Assembly (NCBI RefSeq): GCF_003852495.1
Contig: NZ_QAJI01000006.1
Location: 14,438 to 78,437 of the forward strand
Length of the DNA: 64,000 nt
Source: Taibaiella sp. KBW10
GTDB lineage: Bacteria > Bacteroidota > Bacteroidia > Chitinophagales > Chitinophagaceae
Direction: 5' to 3'
Part shown: positions 44,244 through 53,694 of the stretch, one piece after another
Numbering within the stretch: position 1 is the stretch's first letter
How the letters are laid out: each line of letters opens with the position of its first letter
Made by a program: the position numbers and the translations under genes
The notes under the pieces: generated by a model
The model's input: the letters and a program-made list of their open reading frames with translations, nothing else
The model's database searches: none
What the model was told of the DNA's origin: nothing

Positions 44244-45782
44244 TTACAAAGGAATATTATCATGCTTTTTCTTCGGCATTTTAACCACTTTATTTTCCAG
44301 CATCTTAAAGGCTTTAATCAGTTTTTCACGGGTTGTTTCTGGTAAGATCACCTCATCAATAAATCCACGTGCTGCTGCGCCGTAAGGGTTCGCAAACTTC
44401 TCGGTATATTCCAGTTCTTTTTCTTTCCATTTCGCGTCCTTATCTTCTGCTGCCGCGATCTCTTTCTTAAAGATGATCTCAGCCGCACCTTTTGCACCCA
44501 TTACTGCAATTTCCGCTGTTGGCCAGGCGTAGTTCATGTCTGCACCGATATGCTTGGAGTTCATTACATCATAAGCGCCACCATAAGCCTTACGCGTAAT
44601 TACGGTCAATTTCGGTACCGTAGCCTCACTTAAAGCAAACAATAATTTAGCGCCGTTAGAAATAATGCCATTCCATTCCTGATCGGTACCCGGTAAGAAG
44701 CCCGGTACATCGACCAATACGAGTAAAGGAATATTAAAGGCATCACAAAAACGCACAAAACGAGCGCCTTTTTTAGAAGAATTAATATCCAGTACACCCG
44801 CCATGCTCGCCGGTTGATTGGCTACAATACCAATGCTGCGGCCGGCAATACGGGCAAACCCCACCACAATATTCTCGGCATAGTGTTTATGTACTTCAAC
44901 AAAAGAATCTGCATCCGCCAACTCTTCGATCACTTCCTTCATATCATAAGGCTGATTTGCATTTTCCGGAATAATCGTTTTTAATTTTTCCCGTAACTCA
45001 TTGCCCGCCTCATAAGGGTAGATCGGAGCATCTTCCTCACAGTTCTGAGGCATATAGCTCAATAATTTCTTCAGATAATCGATACACTCGATCTCATTGG
45101 CGCAGGCAAAATGCGTTACACCCGATTTCTCAGCATGTGTCATAGCACCACCCAGCTCTTCACTGGTTACCGTTTCGTGCGTTACCGTTTTGACCACATT
45201 GGGCCCGGTTACGAACATGTATGAGGTATTTTCGACCATCAGGATAAAGTCGGTAATAGCGGGAGAGTATACGGCACCTCCGGCACAAGGCCCCATAATT
45301 GCCGATAACTGCGGGATTACACCCGAAGCCTGTACATTACGATAGAAAATATCGGCATAACCTCCCAGAGACACGACGCCTTCCTGGATACGGGCACCAC
45401 CACTATCGTTTAAACCGATAACCGGAGCGCCGTTTTGCATGGCCAGATCCATGATCTTACATATTTTTTCCGCTTGTGTTTCAGAAAGACTACCACCGAA
45501 TACCGTGAAATCCTGAGAGAATACATATACCAAACGACCGTTTACCGTACCGTAACCCGTCACCACACCATCTCCGAGGTATTGCTCGTTTTCCATCCCG
45601 AAATCGGTACAACGGTGTTTTACAAACATTCCAATTTCTTCAAAAGAACCTTCGTCTAATAATAATTGCACGCGCTCTCTTGCCGTAAGCTTTCCTTTTT
45701 TGTGTTGACTTTCTATTCTTACAGAGCCGCCACCCAATAAGGCTTTTTCGGTATGTTGCTGCAAGCTTGCTAATTTATCCAT
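44244..45782 (-). CDS. Acyl-CoA carboxylase carboxyltransferase (beta) subunit, propionyl-CoA carboxylase-like
   Basis: A 512-residue biotin-dependent carboxyltransferase. Both crotonase-fold halves are present: the N-terminal acyl-CoA part ([58 protein letters not shown]) and the C-terminal carboxybiotin part ([27 protein letters not shown]). This length and these motifs fit propionyl-CoA carboxylase beta or methylmalonyl-CoA decarboxylase alpha; the sequence alone cannot choose the substrate. No biotin carboxylase or biotin carrier gene lies nearby. A good promoter lies upstream (45829-45859). It is divergent from ftsX. Confidence 0.9.
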   Translation of the reverse strand: MDKLASLQQHTEKALLGGGSVRIESQHKKGKLTARERVQLLLDEGSFEEIGMFVKHRCTDFGMENEQYLGDGVVTGYGTVNGRLVYVFSQDFTVFGGSLSETQAEKICKIMDLAMQNGAPVIGLNDSGGARIQEGVVSLGGYADIFYRNVQASGVIPQLSAIMGPCAGGAVYSPAITDFILMVENTSYMFVTGPNVVKTVTHETVTSEELGGAMTHAEKSGVTHFACANEIECIDYLKKLLSYMPQNCEEDAPIYPYEAGNELREKLKTIIPENANQPYDMKEVIEELADADSFVEVHKHYAENIVVGFARIAGRSIGIVANQPASMAGVLDINSSKKGARFVRFCDAFNIPLLVLVDVPGFLPGTDQEWNGIISNGAKLLFALSEATVPKLTVITRKAYGGAYDVMNSKHIGADMNYAWPTAEIAVMGAKGAAEIIFKKEIAAAEDKDAKWKEKELEYTEKFANPYGAAARGFIDEVILPETTREKLIKAFKMLENKVVKMPKKKHDNIPL

Positions 45783-45828
45783 TTGGAACCAATTGAGAAT
45801 TTAGTGTTTTTTAATTTTTTGAATCTAG

Positions 45829-45859
45829 CAAATTTAGACAAATGTGGCTATTTATCCAA
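45829..45859 (-). promoter_or_regulatory. Promoter of the carboxyltransferase gene
   Basis: On the minus strand, TTG (45857-45859), a 20-nt spacer and TAAATTTG (45829-45836) fit the Bacteroidota -33/-7 consensus. The ATG is 47 bp further on. Confidence 0.7.
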
Positions 45860-45891
45860 TGTTAATGTCCGTAGTTTAGCTAGTTTTTTAC

Positions 45892-45899
45892 TATTTTTG
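45892..45899 (+). promoter_or_regulatory. -7 box of ftsX
   Basis: TATTTTTG at 45892-45899, matching TAnnTTTG, about 48 bp before the ATG. No convincing -33 element precedes it. Confidence 0.55.
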
Positions 45900-45946
45900 A
45901 GCAAATTCGGAAATACAGCCGGCTGCATTTCCATTAATACAATCAA

Positions 45947-46795
45947 ATGAAAAAAGTAACACCATCATATATTTATTCGATTATCGGCGTGGCCCTGGTT
46001 TTATTTTTGCTGGGTTCTTTAGGTTGGCTGATGCTGAATGGAAGGGGAATGAACAAATTTCTGAAAGGAAATATACAGATGCAGGTAATCATGCATGATA
46101 ATACCCGCACCGAAAAAGCCACAGCCTTACTGAACATCCTGGAAAAGCAAAAATTCATCGCACAAACCAAAATGATTACCAAGGAAGAAGCTGCGGCACA
46201 GTTTGCGAAAGAATATGATGAAGACTTTACCGAATTGCTGGACTTTAATCCTTTGTATACTTCCCTGAACCTGAACCTGTACCCAGCCTATGTGAATGCA
46301 GACAGTATGGAGAAGATCAAAGCCTTTTTATTGCAAAGTAATATTGTACGGGAAGTTGTCTATCCAAAACCGATTGTCAATACGCTGGACAGTACGCTTA
46401 ACCGGGTTAGTATCATCCTGGCCATCATTTCGGCCATTTTATTATTTAGTGTTATTTTCCTGATCGATAATACGGTACGTTTATCCATGTTTAGTAGTCG
46501 CCATACGATTAAGACCATGCAAATGGTGGGTGCTACCCATCACTTTATTGCCCGTCCTTTTGATCGTTCGGCCATTTATAGCGGATTGATCAGCGCGGCA
46601 GTAGCCATTCTGGCTATCCTGGGACTGAAATACTTTGTATTAAGCCGTTTCCCGGAGCTGAATGCCTTTAACGACAATACATTGTTCATCGGGCTTTTGA
46701 TCCTGGTTTTAATCTTAGGCGTTTTGATTTCGCTCATCAGTACCCATCGTTCTGTACTGAAATATTTAAAACTTAAGGTAGAAGATTTGTATTAA
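45947..46795 (+). CDS. ftsX: Cell division permease-like protein FtsX
   Basis: A 282-residue inner-membrane protein. A helix near 12-32 is followed by an extracytoplasmic domain (about 35-155), then three helices (about 165-190, 215-240 and 250-275) and a short tail. The order DNNTVRLSMFSSRHTIKTMQMVGAT-like stretch to LILGVLISLISTHRSVLKYL is typical of FtsX. With the ABC ATPase FtsE it controls peptidoglycan hydrolases at the septum; ftsE is not in this window. The next gene, DUF3098, is a common Bacteroidota neighbour. Confidence 0.93.
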   Translation: MKKVTPSYIYSIIGVALVLFLLGSLGWLMLNGRGMNKFLKGNIQMQVIMHDNTRTEKATALLNILEKQKFIAQTKMITKEEAAAQFAKEYDEDFTELLDFNPLYTSLNLNLYPAYVNADSMEKIKAFLLQSNIVREVVYPKPIVNTLDSTLNRVSIILAIISAILLFSVIFLIDNTVRLSMFSSRHTIKTMQMVGATHHFIARPFDRSAIYSGLISAAVAILAILGLKYFVLSRFPELNAFNDNTLFIGLLILVLILGVLISLISTHRSVLKYLKLKVEDLY

Positions 46796-46815
46796 TAATT
46801 AATTTACTATTTTTG
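46786..46815 (+). promoter_or_regulatory. Promoter inside the ftsX 3' end
   Basis: TTTG (46786-46789), an 18-nt spacer and TATTTTTG (46808-46815) precede the DUF3098 gene. The -33 part lies within the last codons of ftsX, so the gene may be transcribed both with ftsX and on its own. Confidence 0.7.
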
Positions 46816-46834
46816 ACATTCTAATTTTCAAAAA

Positions 46835-47101
46835 ATGGCAACACCAAGTTCTAATAAAAAGGGTACACCAAAGATTTTTATGTTTGGTAAAGAAAACTAT
46901 TATTTAATGTTCGCCGGGCTGGTACTCATCATCATTGGCTTTATGTTGATGGCCGGAGGGAGAAGTGAAGATCCTAATGTATATTCAAAAGATATCTTCA
47001 GCTTCAGAAGAATCACTTTAGCGCCTATTGTTGTTATATTAGGTTTTATCGTGGAGATTGTGGCGATTATGCGCAAACCGAAAACAAATATAAAGGACTA
47101 A
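46835..47101 (+). CDS. DUF3098 membrane protein
   Basis: An 88-residue protein with two helices (about 28-46 and 65-82). The central motif YYLMFAGLVLIIIGFMLM then GGRSEDPNVYSKDIFSFRRI is typical of DUF3098, a family found next to ftsX in Bacteroidota. It presumably has an envelope or division role; no mechanism is known. Confidence 0.88.
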   Translation: MATPSSNKKGTPKIFMFGKENYYLMFAGLVLIIIGFMLMAGGRSEDPNVYSKDIFSFRRITLAPIVVILGFIVEIVAIMRKPKTNIKD

Positions 47102-47120
47102 TCCTATATTGATATTTAGT

Positions 47121-47156
47121 AAAACGCTTCAGACTTTCTGGTTTGAGGCGTTTTTC
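47121..47156 (+). terminator. Intrinsic terminator after the DUF3098 gene
   Basis: A 14-bp stem AAAACGCTTCAGAC (47121-47134) with 47141-47154 (two wobbles) around TTTCTG, ending in a T-rich run. Confidence 0.85.
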
Positions 47157-47188
47157 TTTACAGTTAATACAAACGCTTTTTATCTTTT

Positions 47189-47392
47189 ATGAAGACACTA
47201 ATCATTACTGCTATTATCCTAACCGCTGTGGGAATTATTACTAACCTTATAGGAGCACTTTTTAAGCTGGAACATTTACCTGGTGCGGCAATGCTGCTTA
47301 TGATGGGCTTATTGACTGAGGTCGCCGGGGTGGTTCTTCTGGCGGTGTACTTTGTGCGCAGGGCAAAAAAGTACCATAATAAAAAAGGATGA
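47189..47392 (+). CDS. Small two-helix membrane protein resembling the GldL N-terminus
   Basis: A 67-residue protein that is nearly all membrane: helices at about 4-26 and 33-55, then a basic tail. The core IGALFKLEHLPGAAMLL-MGLLTEV resembles the two-helix transmembrane part of GldL, the T9SS motor protein (pattern GALFK-x2-H-x-PG...GLLTE). It lacks GldL's long cytoplasmic domain, and the glutamate in GLLTE is kept. Its stop codon lies inside the stem of the following terminator. The relation to GldL rests on motif likeness only. Confidence 0.75.
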   Translation: MKTLIITAIILTAVGIITNLIGALFKLEHLPGAAMLLMMGLLTEVAGVVLLAVYFVRRAKKYHNKKG

Positions 47393-47413
47393 GCACACAA
47401 CTCATCCTTTTTT
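47381..47413. terminator. Bidirectional intrinsic terminator overlapping coding end
   Basis: A perfect 13-bp stem AAAAAAGGATGAG (47381-47393) with 47401-47413. The left arm contains the last codons and the TGA stop of the small membrane protein; it also ends nadB from the other side. Confidence 0.92.
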
Positions 47414-47416
47414 GTT

Positions 47417-49012
47417 TTATAATACAATATTCTGCAGTATCGCACTTTTACCCGGGTAGTCGGTCGTATAATGCAAGCCCCGGCTCTCTTTCCTGAATTG
47501 CGCTCCTTTGACGATCAGGTAACCGATCGTGATCAGGTTTCGTAATTCAACCAATTGCGGTGATAGCGTACTGGCCTCATACAATGCCTCCGTTTCATCA
47601 TGCAGCAAGTCCAGGCGACGCATCGCCCTTTCCAGACGCACATCGTTGCGTACAATACCCACATAATCACTCATGGTAAATTCCAGTTCTTTGCGGGTCT
47701 GAGTAATCAGGATCATCTCTTTCGGATCCATTGTGCCCTCTGTATTCCAGTCCGGGATATGCTCCTGGAAAGTGGCCGTTTCGTAGAGTAGGGCGGCCTG
47801 CTCGGCACAGCGGTTACCAAAGACCAAAGCCTCCAGCAGAGAATTGCTGGCCAAACGGTTGGCGCCATGCAAACCCGTACTGCTGCATTCGCCGCAGGCC
47901 AGTAAATGCAGGATAGATGTCTGTCCTTTTGTATCCGTTTTGATGCCCCCGCAACAATAATGCGCTGCAGGTGCTACCGGGATCATTTGGGTAAAGATAT
48001 CAATGCCGATACTTTTACATTTCTCATAAATATTAGGGAAATGGTGCAAGAATTTTTCATGATCCATATGACGGCAGTCAAGGTAGACATGAGAAGCACC
48101 GGTAATCTTCATTTCATTATCAATGGCGCGGGCCACGATGTCACGGGGAGCGAGGTCTTTTCTTTCATCATATTTTGGCATAAAAGCCTCACCATGCACA
48201 TTTCTTAAGATACCCCCATCGCCGCGCACGGCTTCCGTTATTAAAAAAGAAGGGCTGACGCCCACTTCATATAAAGCAGTAGGGTGAAACTGTATAAATT
48301 CCATATTCTCAATCCTGCCTTTAGCACGATACACCATAGCAATCCCGTCGCCCGTCGCAATTTTGGGATTGGTGGTACTGCGGTAGACCTGGCCGGCACC
48401 ACCGGTGGCCATCAGGCTTACTTTAGCCACGATCTTCTCGATATGCTGTGTTTCTTTATTAATCGCATATACCCCATAACAGGTGATATCCGGCGTAGAT
48501 TTGGTAACCAAGTGACCCAAATGATGTTGGGTGATGATATCTACGACAAAATAATTTTTATGAATGCTGATGTTTGGAAAGCGCTTCACTTCTTCCAATA
48601 AAGCACGTTCTATTTCCCAACCCGTAATATCCTTATAATGTAAAATACGGAAGTCAGAGTGTCCGCCTTCTTTTCCCCTCAGGTATTCTCCCTGCTCATC
48701 CTTATCAAAGCGGGTACCCCAATCGATCATTTCCTGCACCATCATCGGGCCTTCTTTCACGACAAGTTCTACCACTTCTGCATTGCATAAGCCATCACCT
48801 GCGATCAGCGTGTCCTGTATATGTTTGTCAAAGCTGTCGCCTTCTGTATCCACTACCGCAATACCGCCTTGTGCATATTTGGTATTCGTTTCATTGTCCT
48901 CATTCGCTTTGGTCAACAGGGTAATGGTCGCTTCCGGAAAGCGTTGTGCGGTTTTGATGGCAAAAGTTAATCCTGCGATGCCGGAACCAATAATTAAAAA
49001 ATCCGTTTGCAT
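47417..49012 (-). CDS. nadB: L-aspartate oxidase
   Basis: A 531-residue flavoenzyme that oxidises L-aspartate to iminoaspartate in NAD synthesis. Seen: the FAD-binding start DFLIIGSGIAGLTFAIKTA, KANEDNETNTKYAQGGIA, the ATGGAGQVYRSTTNPKIATGDG block, FIQFHPTALYE, CGGIKTDTKGQTS and ACGECSSTGLHGANRLASNSLLE, in family order, then a C-terminal helical domain. Length is normal. The partners nadA and nadC are not in the window. It is 46 bp downstream of the peptidase gene, with a terminator between them. Confidence 0.95.
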   Translation of the reverse strand: MQTDFLIIGSGIAGLTFAIKTAQRFPEATITLLTKANEDNETNTKYAQGGIAVVDTEGDSFDKHIQDTLIAGDGLCNAEVVELVVKEGPMMVQEMIDWGTRFDKDEQGEYLRGKEGGHSDFRILHYKDITGWEIERALLEEVKRFPNISIHKNYFVVDIITQHHLGHLVTKSTPDITCYGVYAINKETQHIEKIVAKVSLMATGGAGQVYRSTTNPKIATGDGIAMVYRAKGRIENMEFIQFHPTALYEVGVSPSFLITEAVRGDGGILRNVHGEAFMPKYDERKDLAPRDIVARAIDNEMKITGASHVYLDCRHMDHEKFLHHFPNIYEKCKSIGIDIFTQMIPVAPAAHYCCGGIKTDTKGQTSILHLLACGECSSTGLHGANRLASNSLLEALVFGNRCAEQAALLYETATFQEHIPDWNTEGTMDPKEMILITQTRKELEFTMSDYVGIVRNDVRLERAMRRLDLLHDETEALYEASTLSPQLVELRNLITIGYLIVKGAQFRKESRGLHYTTDYPGKSAILQNIVL

Positions 49013-49030
49013 AATTTTTGTAATAAAATA

Positions 49031-49051
49031 AGGGCTGCATTATACAGCCCT
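49031..49051 (-). terminator. Intrinsic terminator after the peptidase gene
   Basis: AGGGCTG/CAGCCCT stem with a 7-nt loop at 49031-49051; on the minus strand TTATTTTATT follows. Confidence 0.75.
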
Positions 49052-49058
49052 GTTATAT

Positions 49059-51188
49059 TTATTTTTTAAAGTCCAGTTGTTTGATGCCCATATTCCATAA
49101 AGTAAAGGCCCAGATGTCTGCGGCTTCTTCAATCACTTTAGAAGTAGGTTTGCCTGCGCCATGACCCGCTTTAGAATCAATCCGGATCAGGGTCGGTTTC
49201 TCACAGCTTTGGTATTCCTGTAAGGTTGCCGCAAACTTAAACGAGTGTGCCGGCACTACGCGGTCATCATGATCGGCGGTCGTAACCATCGTTGCCGGGT
49301 AGCAGGCGTCCTTGTGTACATTATGTAAAGGAGAATACTTAATCAGGTATTCAAACTGTTCTTTTTGATCGCTGCTGCCATACTCTACTGCCCAGCCCCA
49401 GCCAACAGTAAATTTATGATAACGCAACATGTCTAAAACGCCTACCTGCGGAATGGCTACTGCAAATAAGTCGGGGCGTTGTGTTAAACAGGCACCCACG
49501 AGAAGCCCACCGTTGGAACCACCGCGAATCGCCAGTTTTTCAGAGGAGGTATATTTTTCCTTAATCAAAAATTCAGCTCCGGAAATAAAATCATTAAATA
49601 CATTCTGCTTGTTGGCCAGCATGCCGCCTTTATGCCAGTCTTCACCAAACTCGCCACCACCGCGCAGATTGGCCAGGCAATACACCCCGCCGCTTTCCAG
49701 GAAAGGAATTAGGGCCATCGAGAAGGAAGGGGTCAGGCTGATATTAAATCCGCCATAGGCATACAACATCGTGGGATTGGTGCCATCCAGTTTTAGTCCT
49801 TTTTTATAAGTGATAAACATGGGTACCTGCGTGCCGTCTTTTGAAGGATAGAACACTTGTTTGGTTTCATAAGCATCCGGGTTAAAGTGTGCCTCAGATT
49901 TACGGAATAAAGTTGATTTTCCTGAAGCAATATCATAATGGAAAATGGTCGGCGGATTGATAAACGAAGTAAAGGAGTAATAAAAATCCTTATCTTCTTT
50001 ATGCGCACCGAAACCGCTTGCAGTGCCTATTCCCGGCAGGTCAATGCTGCGTTCCTTTTTTCCGTTGTAGTCATATTGGTCTACAGCCGTTACTGCATTT
50101 CTCAGGTAATTGGCAAATATTTTGCCTCCGGCAGTACCCGCACTTTCCAGCTTTTCTTTTTGTTCCGGGATAATGGTTTTCCATTGGCTTGCTTCCGGAT
50201 TTTTCGGATCTAATAAGACCACTTTATAATTAGGCGCATTTAAATTGGTATTCAATAATATTTTATCACCTACATTATCCACCACACCGGCATTAGTCGT
50301 AAAGCCTTTAACGATCGTGGTAAATCCGGTTGCATTTTTGTCTTTCAGGTCTTTTATTTTTATTTCACTGCCATCGGTACCTTCAGAAATACCCAGAATC
50401 AGGAAACGCTCATCTTCGGTAAGGTCTGCTCCTACATAGCGTAAAGGGTTTTCTTTATCCTCATATATCAGCTGGTCCTGGCTTTGTGGCGTACCTATTT
50501 TATGAAAGAATACTTTTTGATACTCTGTTTTTGCAGAGAACTTGGTAGCTTCATCTTTTGGTTTGGAATAGCCGCTATAGTAAAAACCTTCTTCTCCTTT
50601 CCAGGAAATGCCGGTAAATTTCACGTATTCAATCTTCTCGCTTAAGCGTTTTTTTGTTTTTACATCCAGTACATAAATCTCCTGCCAGTCGCTACCCGAA
50701 GCAGATACGGCATAAGCAAAATATTGTTCCTTTTTAGAAAAGGCTGTGGCCTGTAAAGCGACCGTCCCATCTTTAGAAAGGGTATTGGGGTCGATCAATA
50801 CCTGCGGTGTTCCTTTAATGCCTTCCTGGATATACAAGACCGCCTGGTTTTGCAGCCCGTCATTTTTATAAAATGTATAGTATTTGCCATTTTTAAATGG
50901 AGCAGAATATTTTTCATAATTCCATAATTCAGTTAAGCGCTTTTGAATCGTACCACGATAAGGAATTTTGGAAAGATAAGCATTGGTCGTCTCATTCTGT
51001 TCCTTCACCCATGCTTCGGTATCTTTAGCCGTATCGTTTTCTAACCAGCGGTAAGGATCGGCGATAGCCGTGCCAAAATAATTGTCGGTTTGTGTCCCTT
51101 TTTTTGTTTGAGGATAAGTCATTTTTTGCGCATTGGAATCGGCCGCCATCATGAATAAAGAGGCAAGCGGAAAAATAAATTTGATCAT
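49059..51188 (-). CDS. Prolyl oligopeptidase (S9A family), exported
   Basis: A 709-residue serine peptidase with a signal peptide ending DSNAQ (residue 20). The N-terminal seven-bladed propeller (about 75-430) gates a C-terminal alpha/beta-hydrolase domain. The triad is visible: Ser near 558 in GGSNGGLLVGA, Asp near 641 in DHDDRVVPAHS, and His near 676 in KAGHGAGKP. It cuts after proline in short peptides, here in the periplasm. Length is typical. Confidence 0.95.
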   Translation of the reverse strand: MIKFIFPLASLFMMAADSNAQKMTYPQTKKGTQTDNYFGTAIADPYRWLENDTAKDTEAWVKEQNETTNAYLSKIPYRGTIQKRLTELWNYEKYSAPFKNGKYYTFYKNDGLQNQAVLYIQEGIKGTPQVLIDPNTLSKDGTVALQATAFSKKEQYFAYAVSASGSDWQEIYVLDVKTKKRLSEKIEYVKFTGISWKGEEGFYYSGYSKPKDEATKFSAKTEYQKVFFHKIGTPQSQDQLIYEDKENPLRYVGADLTEDERFLILGISEGTDGSEIKIKDLKDKNATGFTTIVKGFTTNAGVVDNVGDKILLNTNLNAPNYKVVLLDPKNPEASQWKTIIPEQKEKLESAGTAGGKIFANYLRNAVTAVDQYDYNGKKERSIDLPGIGTASGFGAHKEDKDFYYSFTSFINPPTIFHYDIASGKSTLFRKSEAHFNPDAYETKQVFYPSKDGTQVPMFITYKKGLKLDGTNPTMLYAYGGFNISLTPSFSMALIPFLESGGVYCLANLRGGGEFGEDWHKGGMLANKQNVFNDFISGAEFLIKEKYTSSEKLAIRGGSNGGLLVGACLTQRPDLFAVAIPQVGVLDMLRYHKFTVGWGWAVEYGSSDQKEQFEYLIKYSPLHNVHKDACYPATMVTTADHDDRVVPAHSFKFAATLQEYQSCEKPTLIRIDSKAGHGAGKPTSKVIEEAADIWAFTLWNMGIKQLDFKK

Positions 51189-51311
51189 ATTTTTTATTTG
51201 TGCTGTTCAAAAATAAGGAATTTAGAACCATTGTAACACTTTAATCTGTATCTTCAAATTGTATTTAACAATGCTTTGCATTGATCCTTTTACTCCTTTA
51301 GACGCGCTTAT

Positions 51312-52712
51312 ATGCAGATTACTTTTCATGGTGCGGCACGCACCGTAACCGGCTCCAAACACCTCATCACATTAAATAACGGTACCAAAATCCTGCTGGA
51401 CTGTGGGATGTTTCAGGGCATGGGTTCAGAGACCCTGGAGTTGAACAGCCATTTTGGATTTAACCCTGCCGAAGTAGACTATGTTATCCTTTCTCATGCC
51501 CATATCGATCATGTAGGCTTGCTACCCAAACTGGTTATCGAAGGATTTCGCGGTAAGATATTTTGTACAAAAGCCACCGCAGCCTTAGCCGAATTACTCT
51601 TAGCCGATTCTGCCCGTATACAGGAAAACGAGGCGGGTTATATTAATAAGCGACGTAAACGTCAGGGAAGGCCTTTGGTTGTGCCCTTATATACCGAAGA
51701 TGATGTAGATAAAGCAATTGTGCTGATGCAGCGGATGCCTTTAGAAGATTGGTACCAAATCGATGAGCATATTAAAGTAATGCATACGGAAGCGGGACAT
51801 ATCATCGGCAGTACCTGCATCAACCTGCAGATTACGGAAGAGGGCATCACGAAAAATATTACTTTTAGCGGAGATGTAGGCCGGTATGACGATGCGATCC
51901 TGGATGCGCCGTCTGTATTTCCTCAGGCCGATGTCATCCTGATGGAAAGTACTTATGGTAATAAGATCCATAACAAGACGCAACCTTATCTGGAGCATTT
52001 CCTGGAGATGATTGTGGCCACCTGCCTGGTCAAAAAAGGCAAACTGATCATTCCTTCTTTTAGTGTAGGCCGCACACAGGAATTACTCTATGCTTTAAAT
52101 ACCTTGTCTTTGCAAAAAAGGCTTCCTCCTGTGGCTTATTATGTAGATAGCCCTTTGTCGGTGGAAGCGACAGAAATGACCAAACGTTTCCCTGAATTGT
52201 TTAATACATCGGTTCAGGAAGTCCTGAAAAGAGATGACGACCCATTTGGCTTTCCTGGACTCAACATGATTAAAGATGTGAATGCTTCAAAGGCATTAAA
52301 CCTGCACAATGACCCTTGTGTGATTATTTCTTCTTCGGGTATGGCGGAAGCAGGACGTATCAAACATCATATTGCCAACAATATTGAAAATTCCCGCAAT
52401 ACCATTATGATTGTGGGTTATTGCGAACCGCATTCTTTGGGCGGCCGATTAAAGGCCGGGCAGAAAGAGGTATCCATCTTCAGTAAAGTACATGAGGTGA
52501 ATGCTACGGTTAAAGTGATCGAAAGCATGAGTGCTCATGGCGATTATAATGACCTTACGCAATGGCTTTCCTGCCAGAATCCGGATAAGGTGGCGCAGCT
52601 GTTTTTGGTACATGGCGAATATGAGGTACAACAGGAATTCCGGGAAAGACTCCTTGATAAAGGATTTAAAAGCGTAAATATTCCGGAACGACATCAATCA
52701 TTTGATATATAA
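51312..52712 (+). CDS. Metallo-beta-lactamase fold protein with beta-CASP domain (RNA exonuclease-like)
   Basis: A 466-residue protein of the YSH1/CPSF-type family. The zinc motif SHAHIDHVG lies near residue 60, a later His in TEAGHIIGSTC, an Asp in SGDVGRYDDA and a His in SAHGDYNDL. The beta-CASP insert spans about 180-390 (LIIPSFSVGRTQELLYAL, ISSSGMAEAGRIKHH). Members process or degrade RNA, or are uncharacterised in bacteria. No neighbour ties it to a pathway. Confidence 0.9.
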   Translation: MQITFHGAARTVTGSKHLITLNNGTKILLDCGMFQGMGSETLELNSHFGFNPAEVDYVILSHAHIDHVGLLPKLVIEGFRGKIFCTKATAALAELLLADSARIQENEAGYINKRRKRQGRPLVVPLYTEDDVDKAIVLMQRMPLEDWYQIDEHIKVMHTEAGHIIGSTCINLQITEEGITKNITFSGDVGRYDDAILDAPSVFPQADVILMESTYGNKIHNKTQPYLEHFLEMIVATCLVKKGKLIIPSFSVGRTQELLYALNTLSLQKRLPPVAYYVDSPLSVEATEMTKRFPELFNTSVQEVLKRDDDPFGFPGLNMIKDVNASKALNLHNDPCVIISSSGMAEAGRIKHHIANNIENSRNTIMIVGYCEPHSLGGRLKAGQKEVSIFSKVHEVNATVKVIESMSAHGDYNDLTQWLSCQNPDKVAQLFLVHGEYEVQQEFRERLLDKGFKSVNIPERHQSFDI

Positions 52713-52722
52713 GCAATCTTTT

Positions 52723-53694
52723 ATGAAGCAATTATGCTTATGGCTTGCGCTTGGCTTAGGGCTTAGCGTGGGTAATAGTTATGGCCAGATAGGGAAAAAA
52801 ATTGAAGGAGCTTATTCTTCTTCTCAAAGAGGAAATCCTGAAGGGAATGCAAGATTGTACATTACGGCCGACAATCATTTTGCGATCCCCTATTTTGGGG
52901 GTGTAGTGGTGGGCAAATGGCATGAAGAATCCAATGGGAAAATCCGTTTTGTGCCTAATCAGTACCCACATTCTTTTGCCGTATGGGCCTGGCACAATCC
53001 CGAACTCAAAGACAGTACTTCTTTCTATTTCAGTCAATGTCAGGAAGGCGAAAATTATTTTGGCTATAGTGATGATACGGCTAAAACAGACTTGAAACTA
53101 ATCTTTAATACCGATAATAATTGTGTAGCTTATCCGAATGTTTTGATGCAAAAAGGAGTGTCACGCTATTTGCAACTGGTGGGGAAAGAAGGCCTTGTTA
53201 ACCCGCCGCTGTATACCTTTAATAACGAAAGATTATATAATAGCTTTGCGGTTTTCTACATCAGTAAAAAGTCAGAAAAAAGGCCCTTTACCGGACAATA
53301 TAAGGACGGAAAGCTTATGTTTGAGCGCTATCAGAATCAGTTTGATGTGAAACATGCCTTAAAAGATGAAAGTGAAGAAAATCTATCCTTTCTAAAGGAG
53401 CTTACGAAACATTCGTCTAATGAATTACCGGATACCATATTGATTAATAACCGCTTTAACCAGTATGATATGGAACTCGTCGATACATTGAACTATACAT
53501 TTGATGTAGCCAAGAATGCGTTTGTCAATTTTCTGAATTATAAAGAAGGGGAGTCCGACGAAGCTTTAGAAGACTATAATAACAGCTTATTACTTTATCC
53601 CTATAAAAAGCTGCACTGGACAGAACAAAAGCTACCGGTGGCGATTAAATTATTACAACAGCCGATCTTTAATTTTACTTGCGAGGACCATTAA
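52723..53694 (+). CDS. Exported protein, unknown family
   Basis: A 323-residue protein with a signal peptide MKQLCLWLALGLGLSVG through SYGQ. The mature part begins with a lipocalin-like or META-like strand set (KIEGAYSSSQ, ARLYITADNHFAIPYFGGVVVGKW, GKIRFVPNQYP), and later has a helical region (HALKDESEENLSFLKELTKH). No active site is recognised. The start at 52723 avoids overlap with the upstream gene, whose stop is 10 bp before it; an ATG at 52702 is possible but less likely. It is convergent with the TIGR02757 gene, and the two stop codons abut. Confidence 0.72.
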   Translation: MKQLCLWLALGLGLSVGNSYGQIGKKIEGAYSSSQRGNPEGNARLYITADNHFAIPYFGGVVVGKWHEESNGKIRFVPNQYPHSFAVWAWHNPELKDSTSFYFSQCQEGENYFGYSDDTAKTDLKLIFNTDNNCVAYPNVLMQKGVSRYLQLVGKEGLVNPPLYTFNNERLYNSFAVFYISKKSEKRPFTGQYKDGKLMFERYQNQFDVKHALKDESEENLSFLKELTKHSSNELPDTILINNRFNQYDMELVDTLNYTFDVAKNAFVNFLNYKEGESDEALEDYNNSLLLYPYKKLHWTEQKLPVAIKLLQQPIFNFTCEDH

